From the NCBI GenBank assembly GCA_035048815.1, contig JAUCBN010000037.1, forward strand, positions 11,064,001 to 11,128,000: DNA of 64,000 bases, read 5' to 3'. A model generated the notes under the pieces. That model was not told the DNA's origin. It saw only the letters and a list, made by a program, of their open reading frames with translations, and searched no databases. The position numbers and the translations under genes were made by a program. Of the stretch, positions 23,253 through 34,534 are shown in pieces; the first letter of the stretch is position 1; each line of letters starts with the position of its first letter. The DNA is from Abelmoschus esculentus. Its lineage: Eukaryota; Streptophyta; Magnoliopsida; Malvales; Malvaceae.

Positions 23253-25424
23253 TGTAACACCCGACCCGGATGTCACATTGGGCCTCCGGCCCAAAACATG
23301 TATTTCAAAATTTTCTTTCAAGGGCCCAACAGATAAATCAAATTTAAGTTCAAATACGATTCATAAATCTATTAAATTAAAACGAAAGCCCAAAATAAGT
23401 TAAAGAAACCAGAGCTCCAACATATTACAGACCGTTTAAAACATTCGACCCAAATTTAAAATAAACAGAGTTACAAATACATAGGGTTCGACATAGTACA
23501 AGCCCACTAAGTCTAATACATGTACTCTGACAACACGGTCGATGCTGAAATCCGAACCTTGATGGTGCTCCACGAACCAGCTTCACCTAACCTACGCACG
23601 AAAACATATTTCGAACGCTGAGCTACGAAAGCTCAGTGGATACGCCGAACTCGGCCAACATTATGCATATCATAAGCAGTAAAACATAACATATAAAATA
23701 TCGTGCATGGTATGATGATCTAGTATGCTTGCCTACCACATGGCATAATCAAAGCATAACATCGCACACAGCATATGCATATCATATCACAAAATAACAC
23801 AAAAGAGTGAGGCCCGCGTCCACACAGCATCGGGATCCTACACTCAGGATTAAGGCCGCCCTCAAATCCTATGCCCGGAATGTTACATCGGACATCTTCG
23901 AACGAGGTCGCCCAACGTTCGGAAAGGGGTGGAGGCCGCCCAACCAACCCCATGCTCGGAATGTTACATCGAACATCTTCGAGTGAGGCCGCCCAACACT
24001 CGGAATAAAAGTCTTCAAACATCATCCGGCATGTTACATCGGATGGCCTTCGACGTGTTGCAACACTTATAGATGTCCGGATTTCCAACAAACAAGGACT
24101 CGGAACACATAAACGATCCACCTACGATCCTCACAACAAAACATATCAAGACTTAACATAACTTAGTCTTTCGGTTTTATAAACATCAATCTTGTGACTA
24201 CAACTCATTTCATTAATTATAAGATTCAATATACCCTTTAATTCTCTTATCGAACCTCAAACGAAGCTTATCTTGTTAAGTTCTCGCAGGGGTATCGATA
24301 CCCTTATGTAGGGTATCGAACCACCTGCCTCGATACCTACCCAAAGAAGGCATCGAACCAGGGGTATCGATACCAGTATCGATACCCTTTGACCATTTTC
24401 AAAGTCAACGAAATGGAACCCAACAGCATCGATACCGGCATCGATGCCATTATGCCACTGGAGGTCCCGGTATCGAACCATGGTTCGATACACCTGGCCA
24501 CTTAGCCCATTTCCACTCATGGGTATCGATACCTGTAGCCCGTGTATAGATACCCCATGCACGAAATGCAGGTCTGCACTTAGAAATTTCTAGGATTCAT
24601 TCCTAAACTCGATCCAATCAGTTCTAAAGTGTTTCTAAACATTTCTAGAGGTGATTAAGGCATTTTAACATCAGTTCCAACTTATTTAACATCCAAATCC
24701 AAATCCACCATTAAAGCATGTCAAGCACCAATCAAACACACACATACATCAACATCTATATGTATGCAACTACCATGGTATGCAATATGTAAAGAACGAG
24801 TTGGGAGTACCAACCTCTTGCAGGCAACAGCCAAAAACGACCCTCTTCTTCCCCTTCAAGCTTTCCCTCTTCCCAAGCTTGATGATGGCCCTCCAACCTC
24901 TTTCTCTAAAAGAAAAGGATTAAGCCAACTCTTAGACACTTCCGTGGATGCTTTTAACTCTTTAAAACATCAAGAAAGCATAAAAACAACCCCCAAAACT
25001 TCATTCCCAGATTGCTCCTTACCCCCCCCACTTAAACCTTCATCCTTACCACAACAACACTTTCTTACCACTTTTTATAGATCTAAAACAACTCTACAAC
25101 TTATCCTTCTAACCCAAAACGTGATTCTTCAACAAAAACTACAAGATTCAACCTTTACATACCTTCTTTTCTTGCCAAAAGATAAAGGAGATGGGGTAAA
25201 AGAAAGGAAAGAAAGATGAGATCACCTCTGTCAAGAAACACCCCATAAACCCTTCCTTATTCATCCATTTAGACAATTACCAAATTGTCCTCCACTTAAA
25301 ACTCCTAAGGCCCTAAACCACTCAAGCCCAACAAAACTAAGCCCAAACCACAAACTCGGGGCCCAAAACCAAAGCCCAACACCACGGGTTAACCCGACCC
25401 TCGGATCCGAATCCGAGTCGTTAC
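23253..25424 (-). repeat. 5' LTR of element B
   Basis: It is the near-identical partner of 16205-18384. The plus strand runs TGTAACACCCGACCCGG to GAGTCGTTAC, with the final base seemingly lost at the junction with A2. Palindrome cluster at 24287-24556; antisense open frame of 151 codons at 24764-25219, two codons shorter than in the other LTR because of a poly-C length change. Confidence 0.92.
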
Positions 25425-26480
25425 CACAAACTGATCCAAAAACTCATGGAAAACCCTATTCATCATATCCATGAAAGAAGCAAGTGATCCTTATCCTTAT
25501 CCCTCAACTGATAGGGGCATAACCAAAAACTCATAATGGCCATACCGTGTCCGAAAAGAAGTCTTAGGAACATCTGATCCTTATCCCTCAACTGATAGTA
25601 CCTAGACCGAAGATCAATCTTAGAAAACATCGTAGCTCCTCTGAACTGATCAAACAAGTCATCTATCCTAGGTAAGGGATACTTGTTCTTTATCGTCAAC
25701 TTGTTCAACTGACGATAATCAATACACATTTGCATTGGTACCATCCTTCTTTTTACAAACAAGACCGATGAACCCCACGGTGACGTACTCGGTCGGATAA
25801 AACCATGATCTAACAACTTTTGTAACTGAACCTTCAACTCTTTTAACTCTTTAAGCGTCATTCGTTAAGGATTAATAGAAACAGGTAAAGATACCTCGTA
25901 CAAATCAATACCAAACTCTACCTCACGGTTAGGTTGTAACCTAGGTAATTCTTCGGGAAAAACTCCAAGATAATCAGGAAAGGTACGTATGTCACGTGGC
26001 CTAACCTCCTTCATATTCGGGTTCATAACATAAGAAAAATACGCCTCACAACCACTAACTAGCAACTTCTGAGCCTCCAAGGCCGAAACAAAATTAGAGA
26101 AGAATTTCACACTCTCACCAACCATCAATATCTCAAGATCATCGGCTAACCTCAAGGACACCCTCTTAGTCCTAAAGTCCACAACAGCTCAATGTTCCAC
26201 TAACCAGTCCATACACAAAATAATATCAAACCCTTGGAATGGCAACTCCATAAGATTGACAACAAAAACATGCCCTTGAAAAACTAAGGGAAATCTCCTA
26301 TAAACCTTCCTAACAACTATTGTCTCTCAGAAAGAACTAGCAACACTCATGCCAAAGTTCATGTTCTCTACAGGTATCTTTAAAGCTCTAAAGTGCTCAC
26401 TAAGGATATAGGATTGAGTGGATACAGAATCTAAAAAAGCGAATAAAGATAAAGATTACAAGGAAAAGGTACCTGCAACC
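25425..26480 (-). pseudogene. A2 pol, protease and proximal RT segment
   Basis: Minus strand: the protease shows LDSVSTQSYI near 26425, with the catalytic glycine of D-S-G changed to V. The linker VVDFRTKRVSLRLADDLEI follows, and then reverse transcriptase (LLDHGFIRPSTSPWG, MCIDYRQLNKLTIKNKYPLP, FSKIDLRSRYYQL) up to the border with B. A short local duplication of a TTATCCCTCAACTGATAG unit occurs near 25490-25597. Stops and shifts are present. The A1 counterpart is about 1960-2950. Confidence 0.86.
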
Positions 26481-26499
26481 ACATTAGTGTCGTTCTGGA

Positions 26500-27640
26500 C
26501 CTCCCTATGTGCATAAACTCTCACCTGACACTCATCAGGGCACCGTTGTCCCTGATTCTCATCCCGGTGCTTGAAATTCCCTCTACCTCTGCCTCTATTC
26601 CGATCACCTCCATGTCCTTAGCCTTGATGACCCCCTGCCAACTAAGGACAATCCTTCTTGTTGTGTTCAGTCTTACCACACTGCCAACATAACTGAAAAC
26701 TCCAACACTGACCTAAATGATATTTCCCAAACTTATTGCACTTAGAAGCATGACCTTCTTGATTACCAAGACTAACTACTCCTCCTCGATATTGATTTTG
26801 ACCATAACGTCTATCTTTTTGTTTCTTATACTTATCTTTATTATTTCCACTCTCAAATGGTCTCTTACCAGAACCAGATTCAGACAATTTCAAGCCCAAA
26901 CTCTGCTCTATATCCTTTGCTCGGTCAACTAACACATTAAAGTCTGTGCATTCCGTAGCTAGCATATAAGTTTTTACCTCTCTAACAAAACCATAACGAA
27001 ACCGCTCACAGCGAGCCTTCTCATTGAGTAACAGTTCAGGAGCATACTGACTCATCCTGAAAAATTGTACCTCATATTTAGAAACCGTCATGTTGCCTTG
27101 AACCAAAGCCATGAACTCCCTCTTTTTCTCATCCAGATACCTAACTCCTAGATACTTATGCCTAAAGCCTCACCAAAGAACTCCCAGGTTATTCCCTCAG
27201 CTTCCATACCATAAGTGGTAGTAGTAGTCCACCATTTATACGCATCTCCCTAAATAAAAGCAACTGAGCAACCAAGTTTTCTTTCATCTGAACAACCCAT
27301 TTGGACCAAAATAGGTTTGTACTTTCCAACCAAGCCTTAGAGTCTTCCGGGGATAGCCGCCTAAACTCAACACCTCCAAGGTTACGGAGCCTCTCAAAGG
27401 TTAATCGGGATTAGATACTTGTGGAGCAACTGTGGCTTGCATTCCAGCAACAACAGCCTGAAAAGCTCCCTCTATTGCCTGAACTAACTACGACATGTCA
27501 CAGACAACTAGCACAACAAGTGGAGTTGCTGGCAGTACAACAAGTGGTGGTGGCGGAGGTGGAAAGTCTTCCTCCTCACGCTCATCCCTTCCATTGGTGA
27601 TAGATCAAGGTTTCATTCTAAGCTCTCTACGGGGTCCCAT
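26500..27640 (-). pseudogene. A2 gag pseudogene
   Basis: It starts MGPRREL at 27640 on the minus strand. A proline-rich stretch and a broken gag core follow, then an intact run from EFMALVQGNMTVSKYEVQF (near 27110) through KARCERFRYGF to zinc-knuckle remains (CWQCGKTEHNKKDC, near 26650; the first knuckle has lost its cysteine spacing, CNKFGKYHLGQC). It is better preserved than A1 gag but still has several stops upstream. Confidence 0.83.
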
Positions 27641-27777
27641 ACTAATATTTCTATGTAATAGAAAACAAGATTTAAAACCAAGTGAGTCATCCAAAAGTAA
27701 GGTGTCTAATAGCTCAAGTCAATCCAAACCCAAAGTAGTAGGAGCAATGGAAACCTTATGGGCAACATGTTTAACTA

Positions 27778-27782
27778 TAAAC
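27778..27782 (+). repeat. Target site duplication of copia E, left
   Basis: TAAAC directly before the 5' LTR is repeated perfectly at 34329-34333 directly after the 3' LTR. Confidence 0.9.
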
Positions 27783-28004
27783 TGTAAGTTGTATTAGAGT
27801 AGAAGTCTTTAATTTAAATGTAAATAGTTTAAAATTAATCCTATCCTAATTCTTAGGGATAAGAGATTAGTTTTCTATTTACTTAGGACTCCTTGTAGTA
27901 GTTTAACTCTAGTATTAAAAGTCTATAAAAGACTATCTCTGTAATTACTCTTAGCAGAATGAAATAACAGTGAAATACATACTGTTTTTTCATAAGTTTC
28001 TTCA
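27783..28004 (+). repeat. 5' LTR of copia E (222 bp)
   Basis: TGTAAGTTGTATTAG to TTTCTTCA, aligned without gaps to 34107-34328 with 11 substitutions. Confidence 0.95.
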
Positions 28005-28014
28005 TGGTATCAGA
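28005..28014 (+). other. Primer-binding site of copia E
   Basis: TGGTATCAGA abuts the 5' LTR without a spacer, initiator-Met tRNA type. Confidence 0.9.
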
Positions 28015-28041
28015 TTATGTTCGATTCCTCAAACCTAGCCG

Positions 28042-30400
28042 ATGGACCATACTCCTTCTTCCTCTTAAATAGATTCTTTGAAAGAACCCATTAATGGTTC
28101 TGATGAGATTTCCGATTCCTCCAGCTCTATGGTTACTTGTCATAGACTGGTTGGTAATAATTATCTCGAGTGGTCACAATCAGTGAAGATTTTCATCGTT
28201 GGACGAGGAAAATTGGGTTATATCTCATGCGAGATTTAGAAACCTAATGCTAAAGATCCAGGGTATGCAAGATGCATACAAAAATTGGGAGAGTAATGTC
28301 GTGGTTGCTGAATTCAATGTCTCCAATGGTGAGAAAGAATTATCTTTTGTAGGAAACAACATCTGAAATTTGGCATATTGTACAAGAGACCTATTCTAGC
28401 ACTAATAATATTTCCGAGCATTTTGGGATTGAGAGTCAAACATCAAACCTAAAACAAGGAAAAATGATTGTTACATCCTATTACAACACTTTAAACATTT
28501 TGTGGCAGCAACTAGACCTTTATGAAACAAATATTTGGGAGACTCCTAATGATGTAGCCTTGCACAAAAAGATTACTGCCTAAAGAAGGATTTTTCAGTT
28601 TCTAAATGGCCTAAATGCAGAATTGGATGCAGTGAGGGGCAGAATAATTCGCAGCACATCTCTCCCATCAATTCAAGAAGTGTTTTCTGTTGTAAGAAGG
28701 GAAGAAAATAGGAGGACTCTGATGCTTCATGATCCTCCAGCACTTGATGGATCTGCCCTTGTCACCCAATCTTCTTCTTCAAGTAACAACAAAAAAAGGA
28801 AGCCAAGGTGTGATTACTGTAAAAAGATTGGTCATATTTGAGACAAATGTTGGAAGCTCCATGGAAAACCATCAGATTGGAGACCTCCTCAACAAAGAGG
28901 CTCTCGGGATTCCCAATCTAACTTGGCAGTGAGTGATGGTGATAATGGTTTTATGAAGAAGCAAATTGAGATGTTACAACAAATGCTTGGCAAAGTTGGT
29001 GGATCTAGTGAGGGAAATCTAGCCGTGACAGAACCAGCAGGTATAAAAAGTAATTTTGATTCTACTGTTCTACTTTCTACACAAACATCACCAGCATGGA
29101 TCATAGACTCTGGAGCCTCGGATCACATAACTGATAATAAGGATTTGTTTTCTACATTTGAGCCTACAACTCTCACGAAATCAATTAGAACAGCAGATGG
29201 TTCTTTGTCTCCCATAACAGGAAGTGGCTCTGTGTTCATCAATGAGAATATGATGCTAAATAATATCCTTTTTGTGCCTAATTTGGACTGCAATCTTCTG
29301 TCCGTTAGTAAACATTCGAGAGATTTAAAGTGTGTTTCAAATTTTACTAATAATAAGTGTGTTTTGCAGGCAATGGGCTCGGAGAAGATGATTGGCAATG
29401 CTAAGCTGTATAATGGACTCTACATCCTTCATGGTCAACAAATTTTTTCCCTCAAGCCTTATTTAGTAATTCTGTTTCTTCATTAGAAAAAGTTGATGAT
29501 GTTTTGTTATGGCATTTTAGGTTAGGACATCTAAGTTTCTTTTATCTTGTAGAACTTTTTCCGGAATTGTTTATCAATAAAAAGCCAAGTTTATTTAAAT
29601 GCCATATTTGCCAACTTGCTAAACACACTAAGAACACATATTCACCATCCATATATAAGCCCTCCCAACCTTTTTCTCTTGTTCATAATGACATTTGGGG
29701 GCCTTCGAAAGTGAAGAATATAAATGGTTTTCGAGGGTTTATTTCGTTTATAGATGATCATAGTAGAACTACCTAGACTTATTTAATGAGAGATAATTCT
29801 GAAACTGCTTCTATCTTTAAACAATTATATACTATGGTTGCAACCCAATTCAATAGTAAAATTCAAATTTTTAAATCTGATAATGGGGGGAGTTTTTTGC
29901 TAGGTCCTTAAGTACCTTTTTTCAAGAAAAAGGGATAGATCATATAAGTTCTTGTGTCTATACCCCTCAACAAAATGGGATTGCCGAGAGAAAGAATAGA
30001 CATTTGTTAGAAGTAACTAGATCCTTACTTTTTCAAACAATGTGCCTAAATATTTTTGGGGAGAGGCTTTATTGATTGCAACATATTTGATCAATAGAAT
30101 GCCAAGTAAAGTTTTAAAATTCAAAAAACCTAGGTCTATTTTTTTGGAGTCTTATCCACATTTTAAACCTATGTACTCTGAGCTTCCCTTACGAATTTTT
30201 GGTTGTGTAGTATTTGTTCATAACAATAATTCTTCTCGGTCGAAACTTGATCCTAGGTCACTTAAGTGTGTTTCGTTGGGCTATTCTTCTCTTAAGAAGG
30301 GTTACAAATGTTACCATCCTCCCACTAAAAGTGTGTTTGTTTCTTTGGATATGACCTTTTTTTAACAGGATTCCTATTTCCCTAAGACTGGTATTCAGAG
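28042..30400 (+). pseudogene. gag-protease-integrase pseudogene of copia E
   Basis: The first ATG at 28042 (MDHTPSSS) meets a stop after eight codons. The gag core then shows LVGNNYLEWSQSVKIF near 28150, typical of copia gag. The zinc knuckle CDYCKKIGHI is followed by a stop before KCW (about 28809-28850). Protease: AWIIDSGASDHITD near 29095, with D-S-G intact. Pre-integrase and zinc-binding: LLWHFRLGHLS and CHICQLAKHTKNTY (29504-29640). Integrase core: IWGPSKVKNINGFRGF, then SDNGG near 29880. C-terminal: YLINRMPSKVLKFKKP near 30090. Stops and a frameshift interrupt at several points. Confidence 0.88.
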
Positions 30401-30632
30401 GGAGACTTGGGATGAATTTCAGCCTTCAAAACCTTCGAATTATGATCAGGTTTTACCTCTTATTTCCTCCACTGAACCTTCAAATATTTTTCCCATAGTT
30501 TCTTTTGATAAACTGTCATTTTCAGATCCTAAAAACACAATAAATCCATCATCTGGATCAGTACCTGCAGCCTCTAAAAATCCAGAAAATCCAGCATCTA
30601 GATCAGTTCCTACAGCCACTAAAAATCCAGCA

Positions 30633-30747
30633 TCTGTTACATCCCCTGCAGCCTCTAAAAATAGTTTTTTCCTTGATCCTGAACCTGAAACTCCCAAAAA
30701 TTCTGGTATTCAAACATCTGTTATATCTCCTATCGAAAACCTTAGAG
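30633..30747 (+). repeat. 115-bp direct repeat, left of solo LTR D
   Basis: The 115 bases directly before the LTR D start are repeated directly after its end (32191-32305) at 107 of 115 positions. They are copia E coding sequence (FFLDPEPETPKNSGIQTSV and similar in both copies). Confidence 0.95.
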
Positions 30748-32190
30748 TGTTAGAGTATGCCCAAAGACCAATCATATAATGATTGTAAGGATACTTTTAT
30801 TTACCAATTTTATTGAATAAATGCATTACCATTGTTGTTTTCAGATATATATGTCACTATATAACATAAACTGAGAAACGATAAGGTCCATTTAATAATA
30901 TATGTATTATTATTAAAAAGATCCTTAGTCAAGTATTATTATGGGTATGGACAATAATAATACGCTTAAGACTAACATGTGATTAATTGATGACAATGAG
31001 TTGTCATTGAAACAAAGATGTCAGAATTAAATCATGAATATATTAGTAGAGAATAATATATTAGATTGACCTACTATGAGCATATATCTTGGATTATTAT
31101 GTGACGGTCACGATATTGCTCATAGTGACAACTATATGTATGATCCTTAGACTTGAGATTATTACTATCTCAACATATGTTGTTATATATTTTGATGCAG
31201 TTAAACGTGTCTCGTAATTAGTTACACTATAAAAACTGACATTGGATATATTACAATGTATGCAGTGAGATGTGAATGATCAAGATAGGATTTGTTCTTC
31301 CTACATAATAGGAAAATATATCAAAGGCCACTTGATTGAGTGAGACTAGAAATGCATGGTCATGCTTGAATACATTGATATGAGATATCACAAATTATTC
31401 ATTAAAAGTAGTTCACTCTAGATATCAAGAAACATTAAAATAGGCTATACAAGTGTGATTATTCCAAGACTTGTGCCTATTAAAGATATAAAAGGACAAA
31501 AGGATATAATACATTAAAAGAGTTGGTCACGAACATGATACATCGAATCATGATCTCTTGTAACTTAGATGACAATGATATATTGCTAGATGTCACTCAT
31601 TTTTTGTAATATTAGAATTGTTCTAATATTATTACTAACGTTACGAGCCTACAGGGTCACACCCAATGGTTGAAAAAGAAAAAATATATATATATGTATG
31701 TATAAGTAGATTATATTTAATCCCGACTTTTAAACAAAGGATATAATTAAAGTAATTATATCCCTTTTCAAATTCGAGATTCTGAAATTTAAGGAAATAA
31801 TAAAAATAATTATTTCTTAAAAAAATTCGGAATAAAACTCTTATACCTAGGGTTTCACATATATATACAGGATCTTTGGGTCTAGCAGTCATATCAGAGA
31901 ATACCGAATTCCTAAAACCCTAAAATCACGAAAAATAGTTTTTCGAGATTTGCTCTCAATCGGGTGAACTGAGTAGAGGCCGAGATGATATTCGTGGAGG
32001 CTAAATATTCGAATTGTCGAACGATCGTGATTGTAGAAAATCCATTTGCTGTTTTTGTTGCTTTTCAAGGAACCCAATGTAAGTCATCGCATCTCTTCCT
32101 CCCGATTTCGGATTAAACGTACATAGATCACTGAAAAGACCGTCGTAATTTTGTTCTACTGCGCCATGGGGTATGTCGGCGGTTCCAACA
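30748..32190 (+). mobile_element. Solo LTR D (copia-like, 1443 bp) inside copia E
   Basis: It runs TGTTAGAGTATGCCC to CGGTTCCAACA. No internal domain, primer site or second LTR is present, so it is a solo LTR left by LTR-LTR recombination or an equivalent event. The start and the GGTATGTCGGCGGTTCCAACA-like end resemble a widespread plant copia LTR (recalled, not searched). Instead of 5-bp target repeats it has 115-bp direct repeats on both sides. Confidence 0.8.
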
Positions 32191-32305
32191 TCTGTTACAT
32201 CCCCTACAGCTTTTAATAATAGTTTTTTCCTTGATCTTGAACCTGAAACTCCCAGAAATTCTGGTATTCAAACATTTGTTATATCTCCTACCGAAAACCT
32301 TAGAG
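32191..32305 (+). repeat. 115-bp direct repeat, right of solo LTR D
   Basis: Second copy of 30633-30747 with eight substitutions, mostly C in the left copy against T here. After it the copia E frame continues (TRRKKVIPKVIIQFG). Confidence 0.95.
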
Positions 32306-34106
32306 TTTATACTAGGAGAAAGAAAGTGATTCCTAAAGTCATTATACAGTTTGGAACTTGTCAAGAGTTGGAACTGAGTCCATGTGCAACAGAAGGTATA
32401 GAAGGTAAAGAATTTTTTGATCCTACTTATGATATTGATAATATGCCAATTGCTAAAAGAAAGGGTGTTAGACAATGTACTAAGCATCCAATAGAGAGAT
32501 TTATTGCTTATGGACATTTAATGTTTAAAGCCTTTACAGCAAGTTTAGACAATCATAAAATTCCAGCAACCTTTGAGGAAGCATTGTAGGACCCAAAATG
32601 GATAAAGGCAGTTGTAGAAGAAATAGAGGCACTACAAAAGAATGGTACATGTATTGTGACTGATTTACCACAAGGAAAGAAACTTATTGGCTGTAAATGG
32701 GTGTTCGCCATTAAGTATAACTCGGATGGTAGCATTCAAAGATACAAAGCAAGGCTTGTAGCTAAGGGATTCACTCACACGTATGGGATAGATTACAAGG
32801 AAACTTTTGCACCAGTAGCAAAGCTCAATACTATTCATGTTCTACTCAGCCTAGCAGTGAATAAAGATTGGGATCTTCACCAACTGGATATAAAAAATGC
32901 ATTCCTAAATGGTCAGCTAGAAGAAGAGGTGTACATGAAGATGCCTCCTGGAATGAAAGATGGCTTGGGAACTCAAAAGGTATGAAAACTTGAGAAATCA
33001 CTCTATGGGTTGAAACAATAACCAAGAGCCTGGTTTAATAGGTTCACTAAGGTTATCATGAAAGATGGCTATAAGCAGTGTCAAGCAGATCACACACTCT
33101 TCATTAAGGTGACTTTTGAACAGAAAAGGGTTATGTTAATCGTTTATGTAGATGACACTGTGATTACAGGAGATGATTGTAACGATATTGATAGGTTAAA
33201 AAAATTATTGAATGGTGAATTTGAAACAAAAGATCAAGGGAAACTTAGGTGCTTCTTGGGCATGGAAGTTGCAAGATCCAGTAAGGGACTTGTAATAAAT
33301 TAGAGGAAATATGTGTTGGATTTATTAACTGAAGTGGGTAATTAGGATGTAAACCTACCGAGACACCTATGGAGAGCAACTTGAAGTTTAATAAGCGAGA
33401 AATGGGTGAACGAGTAAACAAGGAGAGTTATCAAAGGCTAGTATGAAAGCTAATTTATTTGTCCTTAATTAGACCTGACATAGCTTTTCAAGTCAACATC
33501 ATTAGCCAACATATGACAAACCCGAGAGAAGAACATCTTGATGCAGCACACAGGATTCTGAGGTATTTAAAGGGAACTCCAGGTCATGGCTTTTTCTTTA
33601 AAAAATCAGAAGACAAATTTGTTAAAGTCTAAACCGACTCTAGTTAGGCAGGAGAACTTATTGGAAGAAAGTCAACTAGTGGTTATCTCACATTTGTGTG
33701 GGGAAATCTAGTAACTTGGAGAAGCAAGAAGCAAACAGTCGTATCCATGAGTAGTGCAGAAGCAGAATACAGAGCTTTAGCACTTGGGATGTGTGAAGGG
33801 ATATGGTTACTGAAGTTACTAAAGGAGTTAGAAATGGGATAAGAAGATAAATTTAAAAATCTAAGTGACAACCAATCTGCTATTCAGATAGATAAAAATC
33901 CAATCCACCATGATCGAACTAAGCATGTGGATATTGATAGACATTTCATTTCTAAAAAACTGAATGGAGGAATAGAAGACTTATCCTATGTTCCCACTGA
34001 AGAGCAGCTTGTTGATCTACTCACCAAAGCATTGCCTAAACATGTTTTTGATGTTTTAAATCCAAGCAAGGACTATACAACGTATACTCACCAGCTTGAG
34101 GGTGAG
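32306..34106 (+). pseudogene. Reverse transcriptase and RNase H pseudogene of copia E
   Basis: RT region: GCKWVFAIKYNSDGSIQRYK near 32690, ARLVAKGFTHTYGIDYKETF near 32750, QLDIKNAFLNGQLEEEVYM near 32885 and the active site YVDDTVITGDD near 33147. RNase H region: SSAEAEYRALALGMCEGIW near 33750 and HDRTKHVDIDRHFI near 33910, ending LTKALPKHVF near 34035. Stops occur at 32588, 32983, 33019, 33301 and later, so no active enzyme can be made. The domain order (integrase before RT) confirms copia. Confidence 0.9.
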
Positions 34107-34333
34107 TGTAAGTTATATTAGAGTAGAAGTCTTTAATTTAAATGTAAATAGTTTAAGATTAATCATATCCTAATTCTTAGGGATAAGAGATTAGTTTTGT
34201 ATTTACTTAGGACTCCTTGTAGTAGTCTAACTCTAGTATTAAAAGTCTTTAAAAGACTATCTTTGTAATTACTCTCAGCAGAATGAAATAACAGTGAAAT
34301 ACATATTATTTTTTCATAATTTTCTTCATAAAC
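34107..34333 (+). repeat. 3' LTR of copia E plus right target duplication
   Basis: The LTR occupies 34107-34328, and TAAAC at 34329-34333 repeats 27778-27782. After it the A2 leader resumes on the minus strand. Confidence 0.95.
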
Positions 34334-34534
34334 ATAACATGCTTTAATCTCAGTAATATTTAAACAAACATCGTGCATATCATATCAGCATATAAAGCAA
34401 ACATCGTGCAAAGCATCAAAGCATATTAAAAAATCACCGTGCATAACAGCATAACATAAATATTTAACAATCAAATCTCAAAGTTTCATAAAACGCCCTA
34501 AAGATTCATAAACTTAATCTCTAATACCAACAAA

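Larger units (their letters stand above)
16205..25424 (-). mobile_element. Ty3/gypsy chromovirus B, nearly complete, inserted in A2
   Basis: Two 2.2-kb LTRs (16205-18384 and 23253-25424) flank an internal region coding on the minus strand. A minus-strand primer site is at 23236-23247 and a polypurine tract at 18385-18399. The LTRs differ by a few percent by eye, so B looks like the youngest large insertion here. It splits the A2 reverse transcriptase at FIDD. No clean 5-bp target duplication is visible (left flank ATAAACAA, right flank CACAAACTG), and the right LTR seems to lack its last base. Confidence 0.92.
27783..34328 (+). mobile_element. Ty1/copia retrotransposon E, complete ends, degenerate coding
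   Basis: It has two 222-bp LTRs (27783-28004 and 34107-34328) starting TGTAAGTT and ending TTCTTCA, a primer site directly after the first, a purine-rich CTTGAGGGTGAG before the second, and perfect 5-bp TAAAC target repeats. The internal order gag, protease, integrase, reverse transcriptase, RNase H is the copia order. It is inserted in the leader of A2, which is on the opposite strand. The LTRs differ at 11 of 222 positions by direct comparison, so the insertion is not recent. Solo LTR D lies inside. Confidence 0.95.
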
